From positions 1 to 58,379 of IMG/VR virus record IMGVR_UViG_3300020395_000009: a stretch of 58,379 nucleotides of DNA. One strand, written 5' to 3'. The stretch's first letter is position 1. Every line of letters starts with the position of its first letter. The DNA is from a virus. The notes beneath the pieces were generated by a model, which was given only the letters and a program-made list of their open reading frames with translations, had not been told where the DNA came from and made no database searches. Shown here one piece after another: positions 16,675 to 25,499 of the stretch. A program made the position numbers and the translations under genes.

Positions 16675-19600
16675 ATGGCAATTGCTGCAACCCAATTTAA
16701 TATATTTCAACCTCCTACTCAGAAAGAAGTTAGTGTGGGATATATTTCTAGTGTCAGGGGATTTGTTGATGGAGTAAGTTTATGTGAAGCAAATGATTAT
16801 GAGAAAGAGCATCCAAATACTGCATTTGTTCTTAGGAATAGGCAAAGTATAAAATATCTTGGTATAGATGATGTTAATGCATTAACACCAGATTCTATAG
16901 AATCTGAATCAGAAGGTACACCTGCAGATCCATGTTCTGGGGAGGGTGCTGTTGATTTTCAGCATAAGTGTAGTCAAGTTCCTCAAGCACACCTTTATGG
17001 TGGAGGAGGTGTAGGTGCTTTTGCTAATCCAGTAATTGGAGAAGATGGTGGTTTATTAACATTAGATATTGTAGCACCTGGTTTTGGTTATCAATATCCA
17101 CCTAAAGTTGAAGTTAAAGATCAATGTGGTATTGGTAAGGGTGCAGTTGTTAGAGTTGGTGTATCTGATGGTGATAATTGTGTAGAGTCTTGGAAATATT
17201 ATAAAGATGAATTAGATGAGAATCAACCTGCGATATGTGATGATACTAGTATTCCCTATGGTAAACTATGGGGTGTTGATGGAAAAGATCTTGGTGCTTG
17301 GGATCCTGAAAAATATTCTAGATATGCAGAAGATCCTTTGATGAGTGAGATTGATAAGTATCTAGAGAATCTTAAGAACTTAAAGAATCCTTGGTGGAAT
17401 AGTCAGAAAGAATTAAATAAACAGCATATTACTTGGTCTAGTAGTGGAGAAGTAACTACTATAGGATATGGTGCTACTGCTCCTGGATGGTCAGATTTTA
17501 TGAATCTATATGGAATTTCTCCAGTAGAACCATCAGATAAAATTGGATCTGCACATGGCGGTGAGACTTTTGATTTTAAGTGGGATATAGATTTTCCTTG
17601 GGGAGGTCAATATATTTTTAGAGGTTTGTATGATGGTGATATTAATACTGGTGATCTATATGTTGATAATCAGAAGATAGCGTCATTAAATGCTAAGAAT
17701 GGAACGGCTGAACCAGTTAAATATGAAGTTGGTATTGCTACAACAAAGACAGTAACTTTTAAACTTCATAATGAAGCAACTACAAAGAAAGCACCGATAC
17801 AACCAAAGCAAGAACCAATAATTAGAAAAGCAGGTGGAAAGTTTATACGAGAAGGTAAGAATTATTTCTATAAAGTATCTGGAAATGATCTTGTTGATAT
17901 AGATTTTGACTTTTTCTGGGATAAAAGTATTGATGGAGAAGAAAAACCAAAACCAACTATACCTGAGAAAGTACAAGCTAAATTTCAAGTTTATACTTCT
18001 GGTGGTGGTGATGGATTAAACTTTAGATTTACAGCAGCAGATGGATCTCATAGTTTTGAGATAAATTCAGATAACTATGTACACAATGCTGCAGCAAAGG
18101 ATTTATTTGTTAATGTCAAACCTAATATAGATTATAATATAGTATCAAGTAGAAGGAGTGGTACAACTGAACAGGGATGTCTTAAGGAATCTCGTTTTGG
18201 ACGTAGGGGAAAAGAACAAGATACAGGATCAAGTAAATGTATTTTTTGTGATAAGGTTGGTTCTAGAGACGATGATGATGATTTACAGGTCAAAACTACA
18301 GATGCATCAGGAATTTTTACAGCAGGTGCTTCAATATCATCTGGATCAACTAAGCATGATAGTTGGGCACTAACTTATAGGTATGGAGGTGTTGCTCCTG
18401 TAGATAATACTCCCAAAGAAAGACCTGCTATTACTAAGCTTATAATACAAACAGAGAAAGATCCTTTAGTCTTTGAGATTCCTAAAACTGATCGTCAACT
18501 ACCTAATAATGGTATAAAACAAAAACCTTGGATAAAGAGTTATCAAAATGATACTAACTGGATAAACAATTCTAGAACTACATTCTTAAGATCACATGCT
18601 GTTTTTCCAGTTCATGATGCTTCAAAAAATGGTTTACAAAATAAAGGAACATGGCATATTAACATTACAAAACCAGGTAACTATACTGTTGATGTTCAGT
18701 CCGATGATACTGCAAAAATTGATTGGGACTCGAACCGTGTAGGGGATACTGAATGGAGAAATCAAAGGGTAAGAACGTTTGCTATTAATAATGTTCCTGT
18801 AGGTATTCATAAATTAGCTGCAACAGTTAGAAATAATCCTAAGTATGGATCTACTTGGAAGGGTAATCCAGGAGGAGTCGCTTGGATATTAAAAGATCCT
18901 TCTGGTACTGTTGTTGCTAGTAGTCTTGATCCTTTTAATGATGATAATCTTGCAAATAATTTAGGTAAAGGTGGTAAAGATTGGAAACAGAAAGGTAATA
19001 TAAGTAAGAAAGGTAATTTTAAGAATGGTAGAAAGTATAGAGTAACATTTGATAGACTTCCATATACTAAGGATCCTGAGATTGCTGATACAGGAGATGT
19101 TAGGGTTCAACCTGAGACTGATGATCAGAAGATTGATTTCTATGATCAGGGTCATAGAAAAGGTAATACTCTACAGATTATTACTCCTAAAAATGTAACT
19201 TTTGCTGCAAGGAATGCTTATCAACTATCAAAGGCAGATAGTAGAGTAGTTTATCCTGCTAATGTAAAAACTTCACAGGGAAGTGTATTTAATACCTTAA
19301 AGTATATTGATAAAGCAGATAGAAGATTATGGAAAACTAATAATCAGAGTGGACTCTTATCTAAGTATGGTGTTGCTCCTTTCGATACCAATTTATCTCT
19401 TCCAAACATGCCTTATGGAGGTAATCATACAATTGTATGGTCAAATATTAATTTTCCTGTTTCTACAATTTATAATATAGATGTTCATGTTGATGATGAA
19501 GTACGAATACAGATAGGTGATCAGGTTGACTTTCTTAAAAAGGGATTTACAGTACGTGGTGATGGAAGAACTCATACAGGACAGAGTACTCATCCTTTCT

Positions 19601-22600
19601 TTATAAAGGCAGGAACTTATACTATTACTTCAACTCTTTATCAGTGGGATGGTGTTGGTGGTTCTTCTGCAAGTGGATCATCTAATCAAAGTGGTGATTA
19701 TACTTATGTTACCAGAGGTGATCAGGGAGTATGGGGATTTGATAAAGATGATAATTTGTCTCCAAATCATCGACCTAGAAGGAGTTGGAAGTATGCAAAC
19801 CTTGCAGATAGATATAACTGGAAGAAGAAGAGATGGGAGGTTCAACGTGACAATGGAAAATGGTATCCTTCTCAATGGGAGGATCATGATTATGAAGGAT
19901 GGACTTCTATACCAGCTCCTCCACCACCAACTCCTGCTAATCCTGCTCCTGTACCAAATAAAGGTGGTAGATGGGCAACAACCAATCCTATGGGAGTGGC
20001 GATTGATATAAGGGCAGAGATGGCATTCAAAACTGTTCCAGATCCTAAGAGTTGGAATCAGAATCCAATGGGTGTTGCATTAACAATAGAAGCACCACCA
20101 CCTTCACCACCTCCAGCAATAGTTCCACCTGTATTAGCAGAGGGAGAATGTCCAGAGAGTCCTATTTGGCATACTCGGATGAAAACTGATGGTGCTCCTT
20201 GGTATCCAGTTAAATTTGGGTATTGGCATAAGTGGACAAATAAGTATGCAATATCCCCAATTCCTCCTCTCAATACTCCTGGTTCAGATGGTACAGGTAA
20301 TCAGGATGGATGGAAACAAACTTGGACAGTAGATGCACCTTATGAGGGAGATTATACATTAAAGGGTACTGTTGATAACTTTGGTATTATTGAGGTTGAT
20401 GGTGTAGAAGTTGCAAGTAGAAAGGATGATCCTAATATTGAATTTAGGGATGAAGAGTATAAGAGAGATAGTTTAGATGTAGTAGTAAAACCTAAAGATA
20501 CATCTAAGAATAAATGGCCACAAGAAACGAAGGTTTATTTATCTGAGGGTTCTCATACAATAAGTGCTACTATTGCTAATTATAAAAACTATGAGACTAA
20601 GAAAAAATTCTTTAAAGAAAAGGTTTTTAGTACAAAGGATTGGCAATCAGCAGCACCTGTAAAGAGTAGTAAGAATAATAAACCTCATGGTATAATGTTT
20701 ACTCAACAGTCTGGTAAATATTATCTTAATGCATATGGTAATGATATAGTAGATGCTGATCTTGCATATGTATGGGATGCTTTAGAGGGTGATAGTCCTC
20801 CCCCACCACCTCCAACAGCACAAGCTACGTTCTTCATTTATCGTCAGGGTACAAAGGGGATGGTATTTACATTTACTGCAAAAGATGGATCGCATACTTT
20901 TAAATTTGATGCAGATGCGTTAACTGGTTCTGGTGATACAGCAAAAGAAGTGAAGATTAATAATGTTAAAACTAATGTAGATTATGTTGTTCAGGCAAGT
21001 AATAAAAATTCAAAGTATTCAAGAGTTGAGCAAGGACTTCTTAACCCAAATACTTTTGGGAAGAGAGGAACAGAACAAGATAGTGGACAAAGTAAATGTA
21101 TTTTCGCAGATGCGACAAAATCATCAGATGACGATGATGATATACAGATCAAAACCACAAATGTATCAGGAGTTTTTACAGCAGGTGCTGCTCAAGATAT
21201 AGGTACAAGTAAACATGATAGTTGGGAAATAACTTATAGACTTAGTAATCTACCTGGAGGATCTCCTAATTATACACCACCAAGTGTAACTAAAATAACG
21301 ATACAAACAGAGAAAAATCCTTTAATCTTTGAGGTTCCTAAGACTGATGCTATACCAGCAAGTGTAACAGGACCACAGAAAGCTTGGGTTCGTGTTGGAA
21401 GTTTTCCTGGTGTTTTCCCATCTAATACGGATACTTTAGGGAATCAATGGCAAACTGGTGAATGGACTGTTAATATAACTACTCCAGGAAATTATACTAT
21501 GGTATCAGGTTCTGATGATAGATGTAAAATCTTTTGGGATGGTAATGAAGTTCATGGAACGGCTAGAGGTGCTACAAGAACAATTGCTAATGTAACTACA
21601 GGTATTCATAAGTTAAAGGGTCAAGTTTATAATAAAGCTAAGTATGGAACTGATTTTAAGAAAAATCCTGGTCAATTAAGGTGGACACTAACAGATCCTT
21701 CTGGAACAGAGGTTGCTAATAGTGCAGATCCTTTTGCAGGATCTAATCCTACAGATAATCTTGGTAAAGGTGGTGATCAGTGGAAAGTAAATGGTACTAT
21801 TAAAAAGAGAGGTTCGTGGAAAGCTGGTAAGAAATATGAAGTTACTTTTGTAAAAGGATATGGTCGTAGACCAGATGGTGGTGCGATTATTAATGTACCA
21901 GATCCTACTATTCGTGAGTCTGGTTGGAAAACAAAAGAACAGAAAGCAATTAAACCTAATCCTTTGCTGTCATTTAAGAATCCTTGGGATCGTTTAGAGA
22001 CTGTAGATGTTTTTCAGATGTCTTCTGCTACTGCAGTAGAGTCACTTATAGTAGATAACACAAGGAATGGTGTGACATATAGTGGACCAGCATTATTTAA
22101 TTATAGGGATAAAAGATATGGACCATTTATGAATGAGAATGGAATTTCTCCTGACTATCCAAAAGTTGGTGGTTCTGAATTAGTTGAATATAGTTTTACT
22201 AATGTTAATTTTCCTGTAACTGGCGAGTATGATATTATATTCCAGAATGATCACTCAGCAACTCTTTATCTTGATGATCGAATAATAGGATCTAATTTCT
22301 TTAAGGGACAAGAACATTCAGCAGCTAAACATAGTGTAGATATGACTGGTAAAGGTTTAGGTAAAAAGATAACAGTTAACAAAGGTAAACATACTCTTAC
22401 TGTAAAACCAACTGTTTACACAGAAAAAAGTGGAGGTCCAATAGGATTTATAGATGCTTTGTTCCGTAAACCATCTGAGAATTATTATAGAGGTTCCGCA
22501 GAATTTCTTGAAAATCCAAGTGCTTTTGCAATAGGAATAACAAGGTTGGTTGAAGATGTACCAGAAGCAGGAACACCAGCAGCTCTTGCTCAAGCAGGTA

Positions 22601-23388
22601 AGTCTTGGTATCAAAATCCAATAGGACTTTGTGCTATACTTATTCCTCCACCATGCAAACAAATAAAATGTGGAAAGGGTAGAATTATTGATCCATTGGT
22701 TGATGATCCAGGATGTGGATATAAGACACCAACACCTCCTACACCACCAGGAACTCCTGAAGATCCACCTCCTGGTATTGGTCAGACTACTTATAATGTT
22801 CAACTTGTTCCTACTGAAGTTGTTGTACTTGATCCTGGCATAAACTATAATAAAGGTTCAGGTATTTCAACTGAAACACCGCCTGGTGATCCAGTGACAG
22901 AGAAAGATGAGATTTATGTAGAAAATTTCCCAGATGAATGGGATTTTGATTGGGATCCTGGTGGTGGCGGTGGAATAGAACGGGTAAAGATTCTAAAACA
23001 TCCAGAATTTCCACCACCATTTACACCAGTACTTAGAGTAAGAACTTCTTCTGGTGTTAATTTTAGGGGTATAATCACATGGGATATTATACGTGATCCA
23101 ATAGTTGAACCCGATAAACTAATACAGGTAACAGATTTAGTTGGATTAAAACAGACTGGATATATACAAGGTCGTGCATACTATGGATCAATATACTATA
23201 AGGATGGAATTCCTTATGCTGGAATAACTGAGACTGCTGGTACACCAATACAAGTTTATGCTACTCTACAGGAGAGTATTGATAGTGAAGTTACCACACG
23301 TCCATCAGCAATTCAGAGACAGGGTACTGATGTTACTAGTAATGATCCCAGACTTAATCTTCCTGGAACCCCCGATAATCTTACCTAA
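16675..23388 (+). CDS. giant beta-rich virion protein with duplicated domains
   Basis: A 2237-residue protein between the gp5-like hub and the spike gene, probably part of the baseplate or a short fibre. Four modules share a pattern of WxxFMNxYGISP...FPxxGxYxIxxxxDDxxxxxVDxxxI, resembling PA14 or carbohydrate-binding jelly rolls (near residues 250-350, 880-960, 1165-1250 and 1805-1880). A second domain type appears twice (about 436-572 and 1385-1526), each with a DDDDD stretch before KTTxxSGxFTAG. A third type follows each (about 618-792 and 1569-1726). Pro-rich linkers and a GxGY beta motif fill the rest. Sugar binding is likely from the fold pattern but not shown. Confidence 0.6.
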   Translation: MAIAATQFNIFQPPTQKEVSVGYISSVRGFVDGVSLCEANDYEKEHPNTAFVLRNRQSIKYLGIDDVNALTPDSIESESEGTPADPCSGEGAVDFQHKCSQVPQAHLYGGGGVGAFANPVIGEDGGLLTLDIVAPGFGYQYPPKVEVKDQCGIGKGAVVRVGVSDGDNCVESWKYYKDELDENQPAICDDTSIPYGKLWGVDGKDLGAWDPEKYSRYAEDPLMSEIDKYLENLKNLKNPWWNSQKELNKQHITWSSSGEVTTIGYGATAPGWSDFMNLYGISPVEPSDKIGSAHGGETFDFKWDIDFPWGGQYIFRGLYDGDINTGDLYVDNQKIASLNAKNGTAEPVKYEVGIATTKTVTFKLHNEATTKKAPIQPKQEPIIRKAGGKFIREGKNYFYKVSGNDLVDIDFDFFWDKSIDGEEKPKPTIPEKVQAKFQVYTSGGGDGLNFRFTAADGSHSFEINSDNYVHNAAAKDLFVNVKPNIDYNIVSSRRSGTTEQGCLKESRFGRRGKEQDTGSSKCIFCDKVGSRDDDDDLQVKTTDASGIFTAGASISSGSTKHDSWALTYRYGGVAPVDNTPKERPAITKLIIQTEKDPLVFEIPKTDRQLPNNGIKQKPWIKSYQNDTNWINNSRTTFLRSHAVFPVHDASKNGLQNKGTWHINITKPGNYTVDVQSDDTAKIDWDSNRVGDTEWRNQRVRTFAINNVPVGIHKLAATVRNNPKYGSTWKGNPGGVAWILKDPSGTVVASSLDPFNDDNLANNLGKGGKDWKQKGNISKKGNFKNGRKYRVTFDRLPYTKDPEIADTGDVRVQPETDDQKIDFYDQGHRKGNTLQIITPKNVTFAARNAYQLSKADSRVVYPANVKTSQGSVFNTLKYIDKADRRLWKTNNQSGLLSKYGVAPFDTNLSLPNMPYGGNHTIVWSNINFPVSTIYNIDVHVDDEVRIQIGDQVDFLKKGFTVRGDGRTHTGQSTHPFFIKAGTYTITSTLYQWDGVGGSSASGSSNQSGDYTYVTRGDQGVWGFDKDDNLSPNHRPRRSWKYANLADRYNWKKKRWEVQRDNGKWYPSQWEDHDYEGWTSIPAPPPPTPANPAPVPNKGGRWATTNPMGVAIDIRAEMAFKTVPDPKSWNQNPMGVALTIEAPPPSPPPAIVPPVLAEGECPESPIWHTRMKTDGAPWYPVKFGYWHKWTNKYAISPIPPLNTPGSDGTGNQDGWKQTWTVDAPYEGDYTLKGTVDNFGIIEVDGVEVASRKDDPNIEFRDEEYKRDSLDVVVKPKDTSKNKWPQETKVYLSEGSHTISATIANYKNYETKKKFFKEKVFSTKDWQSAAPVKSSKNNKPHGIMFTQQSGKYYLNAYGNDIVDADLAYVWDALEGDSPPPPPPTAQATFFIYRQGTKGMVFTFTAKDGSHTFKFDADALTGSGDTAKEVKINNVKTNVDYVVQASNKNSKYSRVEQGLLNPNTFGKRGTEQDSGQSKCIFADATKSSDDDDDIQIKTTNVSGVFTAGAAQDIGTSKHDSWEITYRLSNLPGGSPNYTPPSVTKITIQTEKNPLIFEVPKTDAIPASVTGPQKAWVRVGSFPGVFPSNTDTLGNQWQTGEWTVNITTPGNYTMVSGSDDRCKIFWDGNEVHGTARGATRTIANVTTGIHKLKGQVYNKAKYGTDFKKNPGQLRWTLTDPSGTEVANSADPFAGSNPTDNLGKGGDQWKVNGTIKKRGSWKAGKKYEVTFVKGYGRRPDGGAIINVPDPTIRESGWKTKEQKAIKPNPLLSFKNPWDRLETVDVFQMSSATAVESLIVDNTRNGVTYSGPALFNYRDKRYGPFMNENGISPDYPKVGGSELVEYSFTNVNFPVTGEYDIIFQNDHSATLYLDDRIIGSNFFKGQEHSAAKHSVDMTGKGLGKKITVNKGKHTLTVKPTVYTEKSGGPIGFIDALFRKPSENYYRGSAEFLENPSAFAIGITRLVEDVPEAGTPAALAQAGKSWYQNPIGLCAILIPPPCKQIKCGKGRIIDPLVDDPGCGYKTPTPPTPPGTPEDPPPGIGQTTYNVQLVPTEVVVLDPGINYNKGSGISTETPPGDPVTEKDEIYVENFPDEWDFDWDPGGGGGIERVKILKHPEFPPPFTPVLRVRTSSGVNFRGIITWDIIRDPIVEPDKLIQVTDLVGLKQTGYIQGRAYYGSIYYKDGIPYAGITETAGTPIQVYATLQESIDSEVTTRPSAIQRQGTDVTSNDPRLNLPGTPDNLT

Positions 23389-23393
23389 TACTA

Positions 23394-24095
23394 ATGCCAA
23401 TATCACAGAATTTTGAGTATCAAGGTAATACTCCTACTAAAAATAGATTATTACCTTCTTCTAATAATCAACAAAATAATGCTGGTAGTGAATATGATAC
23501 TGCTAAGATAAATTATACTGCTATTGGGTATGGTAATGATCATGGATCTGTTACTATGGGTCAGATTCATAAGTCTTCTGATGTAACTTCAGCAGTAATG
23601 CTTAATGCTAGAGATGGATTACATCAATTCTCTCTAGATAATGATGGTCAAAGAAGAGGATGGACAACTTCTACAAGTACTGGTGCATTTCAAGTTAAAT
23701 GTGGTAAGTATCCTTGGATTGAGAAAGCTACTGAAAAAGAGGCACTTGATAGTTGCATAATTGAGGCAGAGCATGGTAATATTGTTATTAAGGCCAGTAA
23801 TGGTAAGATCAGACTTGAGGGAACTGATATTGAGTTAGTTTCTAAAGGTGAAAAAACTGATCGAGGTAGCATTAAGATGACTGCCAGTGAAAATATAATA
23901 ATGGAATCTAAAAAGACCATTATAAATGCTAAAAACTATTATAAAATGAGTACACCACAAACTATGGAAATTATTGCTAACGGAGTATTAAAAATGTATG
24001 GTGCTGTAATTAGAGGTGTTACTGATGCTGTTGATGTTAAAGATTCTAAGGTAGGTGGTAGACAATTCCAACAAAGAGTTAAGGAGGGTGCATAA
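23394..24095 (+). CDS. tail spike / membrane-piercing needle protein
   Basis: A 233-residue protein. The N-terminal half is loosely folded and includes GYGNDHGSVTMGQIHKSSDV. From about residue 120 the sequence becomes short repeating strands such as SCIIEAEHGNIVIKASNGKI, LEGTDIELVSKG, GSIKMTASENIIMESKKTII and MEIIANGVLKMYG. This is the pattern of triple-stranded beta-helices in gp5 C-terminal and VgrG-type needles. It lies 5 bases after the giant protein and shortly downstream of gp5, so it probably forms or extends the central spike that the lysozyme-less gp5 lacks. No tip His/metal motif (HxH) is evident. Confidence 0.6.
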   Translation: MPISQNFEYQGNTPTKNRLLPSSNNQQNNAGSEYDTAKINYTAIGYGNDHGSVTMGQIHKSSDVTSAVMLNARDGLHQFSLDNDGQRRGWTTSTSTGAFQVKCGKYPWIEKATEKEALDSCIIEAEHGNIVIKASNGKIRLEGTDIELVSKGEKTDRGSIKMTASENIIMESKKTIINAKNYYKMSTPQTMEIIANGVLKMYGAVIRGVTDAVDVKDSKVGGRQFQQRVKEGA

Positions 24096-24097
24096 CA

Positions 24098-24883
24098 ATG
24101 TCTTATAACGTAGATGATCTAAATGTAGGTGGACAATTAAAGGTTGGTACAGGTGTTAATGGTGCTATCCAAGAAGGGGCAGAAAAAATTAATGGATCTG
24201 CATTAGTTGAGGGTCCTATGGTTGTAGGATCACCTGATGCTTTCAGTGAAATAGAAGGAACCTTAATGGTTGGACCTACTACTAATGATGATGAAAATAT
24301 TCCAGAAGATTGTTCTCCTTATAAGACAGTTCTTGGTCTTTCTGGTTCTCAACCTCAAGCAATCTATTCTAAAGGAAATTTATATGTACAGGGAGATATA
24401 TTTGTTACAGGATCCGTTGATTGTTTTTCATCAGGAAGACTAGAGGCAAGACATAAAGCAGCAGATGCTTCTCCTAAGAAGTTTGATATGGTTCATCCAT
24501 CAAAGGGTGAAGGTCATCGTCTTGCTCATGCATGTATAGAAGGACCAGAGGTTGGGGTATATTATAGAGGAAGACTCCGTAATAAAACTGAGATTGATCT
24601 ACCTTCTTATTGGAAAGACTTGGTTCATGCTGAAAGTATTTCTGTACAGTTACAACCAATTGGTGCTCCACAGGATATTATTATAAAGAGATGGACTGAT
24701 GAGAAGATTTATCTCCAGGCAAGAGGACCAATTCCAATTGATTGTTTTTATCATGTGTATGCTGAGAGAAAGGATATTAATGCTTTAGTTGTTGAGTATT
24801 CAGGTAAGGATTGGGATGATTATCCTGATAAAGATAATCATGATCCTAAGTATGCTGACGTAATCAATACAAGAACCATTTGA
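24098..24883 (+). CDS. conserved tail protein with S74-like C-terminal region
   Basis: A 261-residue protein. Residues 1-125 are fibre-like beta repeats (VGGQLKVGTGVNG, IYSKGNLYVQGDIFVTGSVD). The C-terminal part, KFDMVHPSKGEGHRLAHACI, EGPEVGVYYRGRL, DLPSYWKDLVHAESISVQLQ and PIDCFYHVYAERKDINALVV, is strongly conserved in T4-like cyanophages. The same segment is found next to peptidase S74 or trimer-forming domains of other phage fibres. A folding or trimerisation role for neighbouring fibre proteins is plausible; whether it is cut is unknown. It follows the spike gene by 2 bases and ends the baseplate cluster. Confidence 0.6.
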   Translation: MSYNVDDLNVGGQLKVGTGVNGAIQEGAEKINGSALVEGPMVVGSPDAFSEIEGTLMVGPTTNDDENIPEDCSPYKTVLGLSGSQPQAIYSKGNLYVQGDIFVTGSVDCFSSGRLEARHKAADASPKKFDMVHPSKGEGHRLAHACIEGPEVGVYYRGRLRNKTEIDLPSYWKDLVHAESISVQLQPIGAPQDIIIKRWTDEKIYLQARGPIPIDCFYHVYAERKDINALVVEYSGKDWDDYPDKDNHDPKYADVINTRTI

Positions 24884-24910
24884 CAATATTCATTGGAGGT
24901 GGTATAGTAG

Positions 24911-25132
24911 ATGAGTATGATAAGTGCTTGGATGGACGAAGAATATTTAATGAAGTGTGTCGTAGACCCACTCAAGAAAACTTTTTATCTCTATTCTAAC
25001 GAAGGAGATACAAAAGAAGTTGTCTGCGATAACACAGATCAGTTTATGAATGTACTAGAGTTAGTACGTGCTACATGTCCAGAAGATCGTCTGGTTTACA
25101 CGGAGCCTCTCACAGGGAAAATCGACTTTTAA
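24911..25132 (+). CDS. small conserved cyanophage protein
   Basis: A 73-residue protein after a good ribosome site (TGGAGGTGG, 11 bases before the ATG). It has a compact alpha/beta look: SMISAWMDEEYLMKCVVDPL, KTFYLYSNEGDTKEVVCD and FMNVLELVRATCPEDRLVYT. Three cysteines, no membrane segment. I recall similar short proteins in cyanophage genomes without known function. An A-rich tract follows immediately. Confidence 0.65.
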   Translation: MSMISAWMDEEYLMKCVVDPLKKTFYLYSNEGDTKEVVCDNTDQFMNVLELVRATCPEDRLVYTEPLTGKIDF

Positions 25133-25137
25133 TTCCA

Positions 25138-25175
25138 AAAAAGTCGGAAAAAAAACTCCGCAAAAAAATCGCCCC
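25138..25175 (+). other. A-rich tract with small inverted repeat between two small genes
   Basis: Three A-runs (6, 8 and 7 bases) alternate with GTCGG, CTCCGC and TCGCCCC. The middle run is flanked by CGGA and TCCG, giving a 4-pair stem with an A-rich loop. It is not a normal terminator on the plus strand because no T-run follows. The G+C-rich islands stand out against AT-rich surroundings. Confidence 0.5.
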
Positions 25176-25187
25176 ATTAGGTTTGGC

Positions 25188-25472
25188 ATGAAATATCGAA
25201 TTGACTCTACATACTGTTGGTATAGTGATTGGATAAACAAGAATAGTAAGGTCGTATTGATGTATTTTATAAACGGCATTCCATTCACATATGATGAATT
25301 AGATGATATTGGTATATTAAAGGAAGATGCAAGAATAATTGCTGATTATGAAACTAAATACAATACGGAAGAATTGTATAATTACTCTTGTTACTTAATG
25401 GAAGAAGAATTTCATCCATTAGTATTTGACTTGGAACTTGAGAATCCAGAGATATTGTTTAATGATAAATAA
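25188..25472 (+). CDS. small acidic protein of unknown function
   Basis: A 94-residue protein from ATG 25188 (MKYRIDSTYC). The frame is open to 25068, but the extra 40 residues overlap the previous gene and cover the A-rich tract, so I prefer the internal ATG. It contains many Tyr and Glu residues (SWYSDW-like segment YCWYSDW, EDARIIADYETKYNTEELYN, LMEEEFHPLVFDLELENPEI). No recognised domain. The last codons contain a late-promoter-like GATAAATA serving the fibre gene downstream. Confidence 0.55.
   Translation: MKYRIDSTYCWYSDWINKNSKVVLMYFINGIPFTYDELDDIGILKEDARIIADYETKYNTEELYNYSCYLMEEEFHPLVFDLELENPEILFNDK
25465..25472 (+). promoter_or_regulatory. T4-type late promoter for the 1965-residue fibre gene
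   Basis: GATAAATA overlapping the previous stop; 27 bases separate it from the ATG at 25500. Confidence 0.45.
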
Positions 25473-25499
25473 TCCATAACGGCTATATGTGTTAATAAA

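Noticed and set aside
22357-22803. 148-codon minus-strand frame, Cys/Trp-rich
   Set aside because: Cys and Trp here come from complementing ACA/CCA-rich codons of the giant protein; not related to the genuine Cys-rich pair.
25068-25187. 40-residue N-terminal extension of the small gene at 25188
   Set aside because: It overlaps the upstream gene and reads through the A-rich tract, giving a Lys-rich stretch with no support.
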